NCBI GenBank assembly: GCA_017453255.1
Contig: JAFTKN010000015.1
Coordinates: 1 to 43,078 of the forward strand
Length of the DNA: 43,078 bases
Reading direction: 5' to 3'
DNA from: Clostridia bacterium
GTDB taxonomy: Bacteria > Bacillota > Clostridia > Oscillospirales > CAG-272
Below are positions 9,032 to 17,871 of the stretch, piece by piece. Made by a program: the position numbers and the translations under genes. The notes under the pieces are model-generated. The model made no database searches. It was given only the letters and a program-made list of their open reading frames with translations, and was not told where the DNA came from. The first letter of the stretch is position 1. Each line of letters opens with the position of its first letter.

Positions 9032-9904
9032 ATGCAAAAAATGAGAGTTAGAAAACATCAAGTTGTCCTCAACCGTTCAAAGGGAGGCGACGCAGGAATA
9101 TTTCTCTTCCTTATTATAATGGGAGCGTTTATGTTCTTGCCTATGCTATACGTAATAATGCAATCCTTAAAGCCACTTGATGAGCTTTGGATGTTCCCAC
9201 CAAGGTTTTACGTAGAGCATCCAACATTCAAAAACTATGGCGATTTGTTCACTCTTTTGAGTGACTCATGGGTACCTTTCTCAAGATACATATTCAACAC
9301 AGTGTTGATTACAGCAGCAGGTACATTTGGTAACTTAATTTTCTCATCACTTGCAGCATATGCTATTGCGAAGATACCTTTCCCAGGAAGAAAGGGCGTA
9401 TTCTGGTTGATTCAGCGTTCACTTATGTTCACTGCAACTGTTACAGCTATTGCTAACTTCCTAACATTGTCAGCACTTAACCTGATGGATAACCCGCTTG
9501 CAATAATTATACCAGCGTGGGGCTCATCAATGGGACTTTATTTGATGAAGCAGTTTATGGACTCCTCAATCTCTGACTCGGTGCTTGAAAGTGCCCGTCT
9601 TGATGGATGTAGCGAGTTTAGAACCTTCTGGACGATAGCAATGCCAATGGTTAAGCCTGCATGGCTAACACTTATTATTTACTCATTCCAAGGCCTATGG
9701 AACACAGGTGCATCAGCATATATTTATAGCGAACAGTGGAAAACACTAAACTATGCAATTACACAGATAACAGCGGGTGGTATCGCTCGTGCAGGCGCTT
9801 CAGCGGCAGGCTCTGTTATTATGATGATTGTACCTATCTTAGTATTCGTAATATCGCAAAGTAATATTATTGAAACAATGGCATCGAGTGGTATGAAGGA
9901 TTAA
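9032..9904 (+). CDS. Carbohydrate ABC transporter permease, MalG type (pair 1)
   Basis: A 290-residue permease with six predicted membrane helices, normal length for the MalG family. The first helix is IFLFLIIMGAFMFLPMLYVIM, followed by the family's SLKPLDELWMFPPRF segment. The EAA loop is ESARLDGCSEFRTFWTIAMP. It begins one base after the upstream stop (TGA, T, ATG), which implies translational coupling and a heterodimer with the preceding permease. Codon choice in the region about 9480-9660 also differs mildly from its surroundings. No ATPase gene accompanies it, so it probably uses a shared MsmK/UgpC-type ATPase encoded elsewhere. Confidence 0.94.
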   Translation: MQKMRVRKHQVVLNRSKGGDAGIFLFLIIMGAFMFLPMLYVIMQSLKPLDELWMFPPRFYVEHPTFKNYGDLFTLLSDSWVPFSRYIFNTVLITAAGTFGNLIFSSLAAYAIAKIPFPGRKGVFWLIQRSLMFTATVTAIANFLTLSALNLMDNPLAIIIPAWGSSMGLYLMKQFMDSSISDSVLESARLDGCSEFRTFWTIAMPMVKPAWLTLIIYSFQGLWNTGASAYIYSEQWKTLNYAITQITAGGIARAGASAAGSVIMMIVPILVFVISQSNIIETMASSGMKD

Positions 9905-9914
9905 GGGAGGATAT

Positions 9915-12083
9915 ATGAAAAAGATAATAAAAGTTTTATCAATTTGCTTTGTCCTCTTAATGCTTTTACCTGTTGTATGCTCGGCAGCAACTCCTTATTC
10001 CACATATACATATTCAATTAACGGAACTGTACTTGAGTCCCCAGATGCATATGTACCTTATGGAGAGGGTGCTGTAAACTCAGCCACATTAGGACTTGAG
10101 CAAAGAATGGACACACCATCAGATATTGAATCTGATAAATATGAAAATCTTTACATTACAGACAAAAACAATGATAGAATTATCATAGTTGATAAGTTTT
10201 ATAACCTTAAGGCTATAATCAAGGACTTCTTTAACGCAGATGGCGTAGAGGATTCATTCAAGTCACCAGAAAGCACATTTGTAGTAGATACAGGTGCATA
10301 TAAGGGACTTTATGTATGTGATACTCAAAACCACCGTATAGCAGTGTTTGATATTGATACTTATGAGTTTATCAAGGTATTTAACTGGCCAGAAATCGAC
10401 TTTGATAAGGAAGATGCTACATATGACCCAGTAAGCTGTGTAGTTGATAAATATGGTAGAATTTATGTAACCTCTCATGGTAACACAAATGGTATTATCG
10501 TTCTTACCGAAACAGGTGAGTTTATCAACTTTATCGGTGCTCCAAAGGTATCAGTAGCAGCAGTAGATGCACTCATTCAAATGATCTCAGGTGGTCAAAA
10601 GGATGAAAAGGTTTCTACACCATATTCAAGCCTTGAGCTTGATAACACCACAGGCGATTTCGTATATGCAACGGTTGTATATCCAGCAAACGATGATAAT
10701 GCGTTGAAGAGCCAAGAGGGCGCTATTAGAAGTAAAAACGGAACATTCTCACCAGTTAGACTTCTAAATGCAAGTGGTGTTGATATTATGAGCCGTAATG
10801 GCTTCTTCTCACCAGCAGGTGAGGTTGCTGTTAGCACAGACGGAGTAGTTTCCTCAATTAATAAGGATGCTCCAAAGGGTGTTTCAACAGTATCTGACGT
10901 AACAAGTGGACCAAACGGAATTTGGTCAATCATAGACAGTAAGCGTTCAAAGGTTTATACCTATGATAGAAATGGTAACCTACTATATATTTTCGGCGAC
11001 AAGGGCGATATGTTCGGTAATATAATGATTGCCGAGGCTATTACCTATCAAGGCGAAAAAATAGTAGTGCTTGACTCACAAAATGCTTCATTTACAGTAT
11101 ATAAGCCAACTGATTATGCAAATGTATTAACAACAGCTATAAAGTATCAAAACGAGAGAGACTTCAAGAGTGCTTCTGAAGCATGGCAAGAGGTTTTGGC
11201 TTGGAATAATAACTTTGATACAGCATATGTAGAAATGGGTAAGGCTTCATATCGCTTAGGCGATCCTGAAACAGCTATTACATATTTCCAAAGTGCATTT
11301 GAAACAACGAACTATGCTGAAGCCTTTAAGCAAATTCGTGCTGACCTTATGGAAAAGATTTTTGTATGGTTAGTAATTGGAATTGTAGCATTCGTTATTA
11401 TTATAGCGAAGATATTCGGTTGGGCTGGCAAAGTAAATAAGGCAGCAGCCACAAAGACAGGAAAGAGAAGCTTTAAGGAGGAATATCTATATGGCTTCCA
11501 CCTTATGTTCCACCCATTTGATGGCTATTGGGATTTGAAGCATGAAAAGAGAGGCTCTGTTCGTGCATCAATCGTATTTATCGTTCTTACAATCTTAGCC
11601 TTCTACTATCAGTCAGTAGGTCAAGGCTATTACTTCAACCCACAGGGTACATATAGTGGATTCTTCTCACAGGCATCATCTGTATTGATTCCATTGTTCC
11701 TATGGGTAATATCAAACTGGTGCTTTACAACCTTGTTTGATGGTGAGGGTAGCTTTAAGGATATCTTTATTGCAACCTCATATGGCTTGTTCCCAGTTCC
11801 AGCGCTTGTAGTTGTATCAACAATCTTAACAAACGTATTTGTAGGAACAGAGGCACAAATAACATCAATGATAGTAACCATTGCATATCTCTGGATGGTA
11901 TTCTTGATAGTAATCGGAATGCAGGTAACACACGACTATTCAATGGGCAAAAACATTTTGACAGTTATAGCAACTCTTGTTGGTATGATATTCTTAATGT
12001 TTATGGCAGTACTATTTACAACACTTATTTCAAAAATGCTTGGACTTGTAACAACAATTTCGAGCGAATTAAGCTTTAGGTAA
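9915..12083 (+). CDS. Exported beta-propeller (NHL-like), TPR and Yip1-domain membrane protein
   Basis: This 722-residue protein has a Sec signal (IKVLSICFVLLMLLPVVCSA) and then NHL-like blades at about 65-400, with repeated 'LYITDKNNDRIIIVD', 'LYVCDTQNHRIAVFD' and 'RIYVTSHGNTNGIIVL' strands. A TPR pair (about 405-475, including AYVEMGKASYRLGDPETAITYF) precedes a membrane helix at about 480-505. A C-terminal five-helix Yip1-like region includes YGFHLMFHPFDGYWDLKHEK. The propeller and TPR should lie outside the cell and the Yip1 part in the membrane. The gene sits between permease pair 1 and the DUF5696-like gene with short gaps, so it probably belongs to the transport machinery as a scaffold or receptor. 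Its biochemical function is not known to me. Confidence 0.8.
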   Translation: MKKIIKVLSICFVLLMLLPVVCSAATPYSTYTYSINGTVLESPDAYVPYGEGAVNSATLGLEQRMDTPSDIESDKYENLYITDKNNDRIIIVDKFYNLKAIIKDFFNADGVEDSFKSPESTFVVDTGAYKGLYVCDTQNHRIAVFDIDTYEFIKVFNWPEIDFDKEDATYDPVSCVVDKYGRIYVTSHGNTNGIIVLTETGEFINFIGAPKVSVAAVDALIQMISGGQKDEKVSTPYSSLELDNTTGDFVYATVVYPANDDNALKSQEGAIRSKNGTFSPVRLLNASGVDIMSRNGFFSPAGEVAVSTDGVVSSINKDAPKGVSTVSDVTSGPNGIWSIIDSKRSKVYTYDRNGNLLYIFGDKGDMFGNIMIAEAITYQGEKIVVLDSQNASFTVYKPTDYANVLTTAIKYQNERDFKSASEAWQEVLAWNNNFDTAYVEMGKASYRLGDPETAITYFQSAFETTNYAEAFKQIRADLMEKIFVWLVIGIVAFVIIIAKIFGWAGKVNKAAATKTGKRSFKEEYLYGFHLMFHPFDGYWDLKHEKRGSVRASIVFIVLTILAFYYQSVGQGYYFNPQGTYSGFFSQASSVLIPLFLWVISNWCFTTLFDGEGSFKDIFIATSYGLFPVPALVVVSTILTNVFVGTEAQITSMIVTIAYLWMVFLIVIGMQVTHDYSMGKNILTVIATLVGMIFLMFMAVLFTTLISKMLGLVTTISSELSFR

Positions 12084-12099
12084 GGGAGGTAATACTAAA

Positions 12100-14550
12100 A
12101 TGACAAAAAGAATATTTGCGGTATTACTGACCGTTCTAATGCTGATACCCGCGTGTGTATTTTGCGTAGGAGCAGAGGAGCCAGCTAATGGTAATGTTAC
12201 CACACGTGACTTTTCTGTTGAGCAGAGTATAATTGACCAAATGGGTGAGTCTTATGCAACAAGCCCAAATGGTACATTTGAGCTTTACTACCATAAGACA
12301 ACAGGCGCTATGGGTATTGTTAATACAATAACAGGTGAAATATCATTAAGTAATCCAGCAGAATACTGCGTACCTGCAACAGGTACAGCGCTTGAGTCCT
12401 CTCTTGTTGAAAGAAGTCAGTTAGTTATTAAATATACTGAAGTCAAGAAACAGACTGAAAGAACAATGACAAGCTATAAGGATTGTGCAAAAAGCGATTC
12501 TAAAGTGGTAACACCTATTGATAACGGTATAAAGGTTGATTATGTATTTATTGATTCCTCAAATGTTAGAATTGAGGTTAGTGCTATATATGAGGTAACA
12601 AATACAGGCTTTAAGGCTACCTTGGATGCTGGCTCACTTAAGTATGACACAACAGGATATTACGTAAATACAATCGCACTTTTACCAGGCTTTACATCAG
12701 TGCAAAAAACAGATGTAGGATATATTTTTCTACCTGATGGAAGTGGTACACTTGTAAGATTTGAGGATATTCCAAGCAAATCCTATCAAGGTAACATCAC
12801 TAGCGATTTATATGGTAATGACTATGCAATAAATAATATCAAGATTAAGAATGCTGAGCAGTACACAATGCCTGTATTCGGACTTGTAAATAACTCAATA
12901 GCAAATGGCACAGGCTATTTTGCAATAATTGAGGATGGTGACTCTCTTGCAAGAATTACATCTGATAACACAGGTTCATATTTTTCTGCATATGCAACCT
13001 TTCAAATCGTAATTGATGACATTTATGACCTTCCTAACTTCTCAACTGGTAAGGAGCAGGCTACTCAAATTAAGATTTATGCAAGTAGAGGCTATGAGGG
13101 TAAATGTGTAGTAAACTACAATATGCTCGTAGCAGAGGAAACTGCAAAGAATTATAGTAATTTGGGTAAAACATATGATACATCATATGTAGGAATGGCA
13201 AAGCTTTACAGACAATATCTCATTGACAACGGTACACTTACTAAGTTGACTGACGCAAATGAGGATGTTAAGCTATTTATTGAGGTTCTTGGTTCAATCG
13301 TAACTGAGGAAAAGGTAGCAACCTTCCCTGTAACAGTAAATAAGCCACTTACAACATTTGAAGATATAAAAACAATGCAACAATATTTCGCAAACGTAAA
13401 TAACGCAAACGAAAAGGTTAGCATTAACAATGTTTCCTTTATATTAAAGGGCTTTACAAATGGTGGTATTGTATCAAACTATCCAGTTGAAACAAGCTGG
13501 CAAGAGGACCTTGGTGGATACTGGGGTATGGTTGATTTACTAAATGATGCAAAGGTAAAGGGATACGAGGTATCACCTGACGTTGACTTTGTATATTCAT
13601 ATGGTACATCAAATGACAGTGGTTATTCAAATGATAGTAGTGCTACAAAGACACTTGACGGACGTTATACAACAAAGAGAGTATATTATGCTGCAACTCA
13701 GATTTTTGAGCGTACAGGTGCAGTAGTAGTATCTAATTCATTCTATTATAGTGCTTATAGCAAGTTCTACTATTCAATTGCATATTTAGAGGATTTGAAT
13801 ACATTAGCTGTAAGAACCTTAGGCTCTGACCTCAACTCAGACCTTGATAAGAAGGATATGTATGACAGAGAGCAGGCTAAGGATAATGTAGTTGAAACCT
13901 TGAAGGCTATGACGGGCGTAGATGGTAGAAAGCCATATAAGCTTATAGTAAACAAGGGTAATGCTTATGCTATCCCATATGCATCTGCAATATTAGAGGT
14001 AGGCTTGGATAGCTCACGTAGAGGATCAGCAAGTGAGGCAATTCCGTTCTTAGGCATGGTATATCATGCATCTAAGGAATTTGCAGGAAATGCACTTAAT
14101 ACAGAGGGCGATAACAAATATATGTTCTTAAAGGCTCTTGAAAATGGTGCATCACTATATTACACGCTTGCAATGCAAAACTATGAGCTACTAAAGTTTG
14201 ACGAGGAATTTAACAAATATTATTCAATCAGCTATGATCACTTAAAGACATCAATTGTAGATACATATAATGAATTTAACCAGCTTATGAAGGGTAAACA
14301 GGATAACTACATTGATGATCATATTATTTTAAATAGTGAATATGGCTATGAGGTTTATCGTGTAGAGGACGGAGCTCCACTTTACACATCACAGGTAGTT
14401 CTCGTTATGTATGATGACGGAGAGGGCTTCATTCTTAACTACAATGATTATTCAGTAAGAGTTGTTTATGAGGGTGAAGATTATGTAATACCTGGATTAC
14501 ATTACCAAAAGTATGAAAAGCAAGAGGAAGGAGGAAACCAGAATGGCTAA
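12100..14550 (+). CDS. Exported DUF5696-like protein, possible glycan-active accessory
   Basis: An 816-residue exported protein with a signal peptide (MTKRIFAVLLTVLMLIPA, cleavage near VGAEE), no clear lipobox and no later membrane helix. The segment about 185-230, with the phrase GYIFLPDGSGTLVRF, matches my memory of DUF5696 proteins, which often neighbour sugar-ABC genes in Bacillota. A beta-rich N-terminal half precedes an alpha/beta half (SPDVDFVYSYGTS, MYHASKEFAGNALN-type segments) that might be a TIM-barrel hydrolase, but I could not assign catalytic residues. The ribosome site AGGGAGG is well placed. Its last 8 bases overlap the next permease gene, which argues for co-production. Function is uncertain; a role in binding or trimming the imported glycan is inference. 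Confidence 0.72.
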   Translation: MTKRIFAVLLTVLMLIPACVFCVGAEEPANGNVTTRDFSVEQSIIDQMGESYATSPNGTFELYYHKTTGAMGIVNTITGEISLSNPAEYCVPATGTALESSLVERSQLVIKYTEVKKQTERTMTSYKDCAKSDSKVVTPIDNGIKVDYVFIDSSNVRIEVSAIYEVTNTGFKATLDAGSLKYDTTGYYVNTIALLPGFTSVQKTDVGYIFLPDGSGTLVRFEDIPSKSYQGNITSDLYGNDYAINNIKIKNAEQYTMPVFGLVNNSIANGTGYFAIIEDGDSLARITSDNTGSYFSAYATFQIVIDDIYDLPNFSTGKEQATQIKIYASRGYEGKCVVNYNMLVAEETAKNYSNLGKTYDTSYVGMAKLYRQYLIDNGTLTKLTDANEDVKLFIEVLGSIVTEEKVATFPVTVNKPLTTFEDIKTMQQYFANVNNANEKVSINNVSFILKGFTNGGIVSNYPVETSWQEDLGGYWGMVDLLNDAKVKGYEVSPDVDFVYSYGTSNDSGYSNDSSATKTLDGRYTTKRVYYAATQIFERTGAVVVSNSFYYSAYSKFYYSIAYLEDLNTLAVRTLGSDLNSDLDKKDMYDREQAKDNVVETLKAMTGVDGRKPYKLIVNKGNAYAIPYASAILEVGLDSSRRGSASEAIPFLGMVYHASKEFAGNALNTEGDNKYMFLKALENGASLYYTLAMQNYELLKFDEEFNKYYSISYDHLKTSIVDTYNEFNQLMKGKQDNYIDDHIILNSEYGYEVYRVEDGAPLYTSQVVLVMYDDGEGFILNYNDYSVRVVYEGEDYVIPGLHYQKYEKQEEGGNQNG

Positions 14551-16666
14551 AAAGAATAATGTAAGGCTATGTGGTACCTCTATAGCCTCTAATGGAGGAA
14601 AAAGCTATGCAGCCGTACCTGTAAAGGTTAAGGATAAGAGCATAGCGTATTCCGATGAAGAGCTTAAATCTCTTGCAACAAGTATTCTAAAAGCAAATCA
14701 AGATTATGCAAACGAAATAATTGATAGCGATTTTACTGTAACAGTAAATGAAACAGTTGAAGAGCCAATTGTTGAGGAAGCTCCAGCTATCGAAGAAATA
14801 GCTGAAGAAGTAGTCGAAGAAGCTCCAGCTATCGAAGAAGTAGCTGAGGAAGTAGTCGAAGAACCAGTTGTTGAAGAAATAGCTGAAGAAGTAATCGACG
14901 AAGAACCAGTTATCGAAGAGGTAACAGAGGAAGTAATCGACGAACCAGTTATCGAAGAGGTAGCTGAGGAAGTAATCGACGAAGCTCCAGTTATCGAAGA
15001 AGTAGCTGAGGAAACAATCGAGGAACCAGTTATCGAAGATGTAGCTGAGGAAGTAGTCGAGGAAACTCCAGCTATCGAAGAAATAGCTGAAGAAGTAGTC
15101 GAAGAAGCTCCAGCTATCGAAGAAATAGCTGAGGAAGTAGTCGAAGAATCAGTTATCGAAGAAGTAGCTGAGGAAGTAGTCGAAGAACCAGTTGTTGAAG
15201 AAATAGCTGAGGAAGTAGTCGAAGAAGCTCCAGTTGTTGAAGAAATAGCTGAGGAAGTAGTCGAAGAAGCTCCAGTTATCGAAGAAGTAGCTGAGGAAGT
15301 AGTCGAAGAATCAGTTATCGAAGAAGTAGCTGAGGAAGTAGTCGAAGAATCAGTTATCGAAGAAGTAGCTGAAGAAGTAATCGAAGAACCAGTTATCGAA
15401 GATGTAGCTGAGGAAGTAGTCGAGGAAGCTCCAGTTGTTGAAGAAATAGCTGAAGAAGTAATCGAAGAAACTCCAGTTATCGAAGATGTAGCTGAGGAAA
15501 CAATCGAGGAACCCCCAGTTATCGAAGAAACAGAAATGGTTGATGAATCGCCACTTGCCGAAGAACAAGGTGAGGAAATGGCTGATGAATCTCCACTTGC
15601 TAACGAGCAAACCGAGGAAATTGTAGAAGAAGAGCCTACAACTGTTGCTCCTATAATTGAAGCTAATACAGTGGTTGACGAAAAGGGCTTAGTTCATCTA
15701 AAAAGAAAAAAGCGTGGACCATCATTAACAACTAAAAAGGCATTGTCAGGATGGTTGTTCGTTTTACCATTTATTATCGGTATAATCTTTATCTATGCAC
15801 CAATCGTTATAGATTCAGTTATGTATTCATTTTCATCCAACTCCTCTGTGTTACAGGGTGAAGGACTTGAAAATGTAGGCTTTGATAACTATAAGGAGTT
15901 ATTTAACCCTACAGATCCTGCTATTGCATCAATGCAATTTACAACATCATTGATTCACGGCTTTAGAGATTTGGTAATTCAAATCCCTGCAATCGTAATA
16001 TTTGCATTGTTTATGGCGATTATTCTTAACCAGAATATGAAGGGTAGAGGCTTCTTTAGAGCCATATTCTTCCTGCCAGTTATTTTAGGTGCAGGTATCA
16101 TTGACCAATTACAAACAACATCTAACTTCTTGCAAAATGCCGAGGGCATGGCAGGAAGTGGAATGGATGGAGGAGCAGGTGAAGCAACAGGAGGTGGAAT
16201 TGTATCCTCCCTTGACGTAGAAATGCTTCTTTCCAATATTAAGCTGGGAACTGAGCTTGTTGATATCGTAACAATGCTTATTAACAGTATTTTCGATATT
16301 GTAAGCCGTTCAGGTGTTCAAATGCTTATATTCTTATCAGGCTTACAATCAATTTCACCAGCAATCTATGAGTCTTGTCAGGTAGAGGGTGCAACAGCTT
16401 GGGAAACCTTCTGGAAAATCACCTTACCAATGATAAGCCCGATGATTTTGGTAAATGCAATTTATACTATTATTGATATGTTCACCGCAGCAGACAACAG
16501 AGTAATGAAAGCTATTACTCAAATGCTTAATGGTAGTGGTAATATGGCACAATCACCAGGACTTGGTGCCGCTATGGGCTGGACGTATATAGGCGTAATT
16601 CTTGTCGTCATAGTTGCAATTGCCTTGATTTTGAAATCGGTAGTATTCTACCAAAGAAGAGATTAA
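14543..16666 (+). CDS. Sugar ABC transporter permease, MalF type, with 18-unit acidic repeat tail (pair 2)
   Basis: A 707-residue permease, more than twice the usual size. Residues about 80-330 form a Glu-rich tandem repeat of 13-14 residue units such as PVIEEVAEEVVEEA. A basic segment (HLKRKKRGPSLTTKK) then leads to the first membrane helix (GWLFVLPFIIGIIFIYAP) near residue 410. The membrane part is MalF-like with the EAA loop ESCQVEGATAWETFWKITLP and a Gly-rich inserted loop (GMAGSGMDGGAGEATGGG). The start is the ATG at 14543, with GGAGG about 9 nt upstream and an 8-base overlap with the preceding gene. The frame is open 10 codons upstream, but that ATG lacks a comparable site. The tail should face the cytoplasm. 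Confidence 0.9.
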   Translation: MAKKNNVRLCGTSIASNGGKSYAAVPVKVKDKSIAYSDEELKSLATSILKANQDYANEIIDSDFTVTVNETVEEPIVEEAPAIEEIAEEVVEEAPAIEEVAEEVVEEPVVEEIAEEVIDEEPVIEEVTEEVIDEPVIEEVAEEVIDEAPVIEEVAEETIEEPVIEDVAEEVVEETPAIEEIAEEVVEEAPAIEEIAEEVVEESVIEEVAEEVVEEPVVEEIAEEVVEEAPVVEEIAEEVVEEAPVIEEVAEEVVEESVIEEVAEEVVEESVIEEVAEEVIEEPVIEDVAEEVVEEAPVVEEIAEEVIEETPVIEDVAEETIEEPPVIEETEMVDESPLAEEQGEEMADESPLANEQTEEIVEEEPTTVAPIIEANTVVDEKGLVHLKRKKRGPSLTTKKALSGWLFVLPFIIGIIFIYAPIVIDSVMYSFSSNSSVLQGEGLENVGFDNYKELFNPTDPAIASMQFTTSLIHGFRDLVIQIPAIVIFALFMAIILNQNMKGRGFFRAIFFLPVILGAGIIDQLQTTSNFLQNAEGMAGSGMDGGAGEATGGGIVSSLDVEMLLSNIKLGTELVDIVTMLINSIFDIVSRSGVQMLIFLSGLQSISPAIYESCQVEGATAWETFWKITLPMISPMILVNAIYTIIDMFTAADNRVMKAITQMLNGSGNMAQSPGLGAAMGWTYIGVILVVIVAIALILKSVVFYQRRD
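14783..15534 (+). repeat. In-frame 39/42-bp tandem repeats coding an acidic tail
   Basis: Eighteen full units plus a partial one encode 13 or 14 residues each, with consensus P-V/A-I/V-E-E-I/V-A-E-E-V-V-E-E-(A). Many neighbouring units are nearly identical in DNA (GTAGCTGAGGAAGTAGTCGA recurs), so slippage or recombination should change the number of units without shifting the frame. Confidence 0.93.
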
Positions 16667-16678
16667 GGAGGTTAGACT

Positions 16679-17710
16679 ATGGAAAAAGTAAGAGTTAAAA
16701 AGGAAACCAAAAACAAGATTAGGGTTGACTTTGAAAGAGCACCATTCTGGGAAAGATTTAAACAAAAATATGTTTCCCTAAACTTCCTTAAAAGGGCAGT
16801 ATTTGTAATATTCAGACTTATATTACTATTAGGTATCTCATATGTTATCTTGTACCCATATATAACCAGTATCTTTGGTTCAATTATGTCACCAAGTGAT
16901 ATTGAGGACCCAACTGTAGTTCTTATTACAAAGAACCCATCAATAGACCAATATAAGGCTATAATTACAGAAAACGGATATTTCCAAGCATTGCTAAATA
17001 CCTTCTTAGTGTCCTTTAGCGTTGCATTAATCCAAACCTTCGTATGTGCATTTATCGCATACGGACTTGCAAAATTCAAGTTTAAGGGCAGTAGTATAGT
17101 ATTCTTCCTTGTAATCTTTACAATGATGGTACCACAGGATGTAATTCGCTTTGCAATGCAAACCTTCTTTAATAACTTTGGAACAAAGAGTCCAATAGGC
17201 ATGCTATTAAAGGGCGTTGGAGCAATGGGTGATGGACTTAGCAATTCGCCAATTCCACTATATATCCTTTCATTTACTGGCTTAGGCTTTAGAAATGGAT
17301 TATTTATCTTTATGCTGAGACAGTTCTTCAAGGGCGTTCCTGACGAGCTTGAGGAGTCGGCATTTGTTGACGGATCTAACACCTTTAGAACCTTCTTTAG
17401 TATTATAATTCCACTTGCTATACCAATGATGATAACAGTATTTATCTTCTCATTTGCATGGCAATGGACGGATAACTTCTATTTAGGTGCTACGGGTATG
17501 TTTGGAGAACCGTTTAAGTTAATTGACTCGATAGCGACAAGCACACCAAATTCCTTGCTTGCTGCAACCACGGCAGATAGCACGGGATTATATAAATCGG
17601 CAATACTGGGAACGGCTTCAATTTTGATAGCATTACCTTTGATTATAGGATATGTATTCCTACAAAAGAAGATTGTTCAAGGTATTGAGCGTAGTGGTAT
17701 CGTAGGTTAA
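16679..17710 (+). CDS. Carbohydrate ABC transporter permease, MalG type (pair 2)
   Basis: A 343-residue inner-membrane permease and probable partner of the preceding MalF-type protein. A basic N-terminus is followed by helix 1 (FRLILLLGISYVILYPYI), the SIMSPSD segment and the EAA loop ESAFVDGSNTFRTFFSIIIP. The N-terminal 40 or so residues are longer than in most MalG proteins and rich in Lys and Arg. AAGGAGG lies about 8 nt before the ATG, 12 bases after the upstream stop. It is the last gene of the operon and is followed by a strong terminator. Codon choice shifts near 17455. The minus strand is also open across much of the gene, but that frame has no support. Confidence 0.94.
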   Translation: MEKVRVKKETKNKIRVDFERAPFWERFKQKYVSLNFLKRAVFVIFRLILLLGISYVILYPYITSIFGSIMSPSDIEDPTVVLITKNPSIDQYKAIITENGYFQALLNTFLVSFSVALIQTFVCAFIAYGLAKFKFKGSSIVFFLVIFTMMVPQDVIRFAMQTFFNNFGTKSPIGMLLKGVGAMGDGLSNSPIPLYILSFTGLGFRNGLFIFMLRQFFKGVPDELEESAFVDGSNTFRTFFSIIIPLAIPMMITVFIFSFAWQWTDNFYLGATGMFGEPFKLIDSIATSTPNSLLAATTADSTGLYKSAILGTASILIALPLIIGYVFLQKKIVQGIERSGIVG

Positions 17711-17717
17711 TAAATAC

Positions 17718-17750
17718 AAACATCGGCGGTAAAACGCCGATGTTTTTGTT
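17718..17750 (+). terminator. Terminator of the glycan-transport operon
   Basis: A 9-bp GC-rich stem ACATCGGCG/CGCCGATGT (17720-17728 with 17735-17743) is followed by TTTTTG. It lies directly after the last permease gene. Confidence 0.9.
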
Positions 17751-17785
17751 AATTTGCATAAAAGACAAAAAACTTAAAAAAAGTG

Positions 17786-17814
17786 TTGACAAAATTATTC
17801 AAGTGTGATAAAAT
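17786..17814 (+). promoter_or_regulatory. Strong extended -10 promoter of the small peptide gene
   Basis: TTGACA (17786-17791), exactly 17 nt, then TAAAAT (17809-17814) preceded by TGA, an extended -10 element. Transcription should start near 17821, giving a leader of about 50 nt. Confidence 0.82.
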
Positions 17815-17871
17815 ATCTACAGTAGTAAGTATTGCTATGTTATTTATTATGCATTTTAGGAGGGCTTAGCA

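Noticed and set aside
14783..15534. Possible CRISPR array because of regularly spaced near-identical segments
   Set aside because: The repeats are contiguous 39/42-bp coding units without unique spacers and lie inside a permease gene.
15350..15610. Repetitive aromatic-rich minus-strand frame
   Set aside because: It is the complement of the acidic tandem repeat and shows only the reflected repeat pattern.
16672..17382. 236-codon open frame on the minus strand across a permease gene
   Set aside because: It lies fully antisense to a clear MalG-type permease and has no ribosome site or recognisable motif; its length follows from the codon bias of the sense gene.
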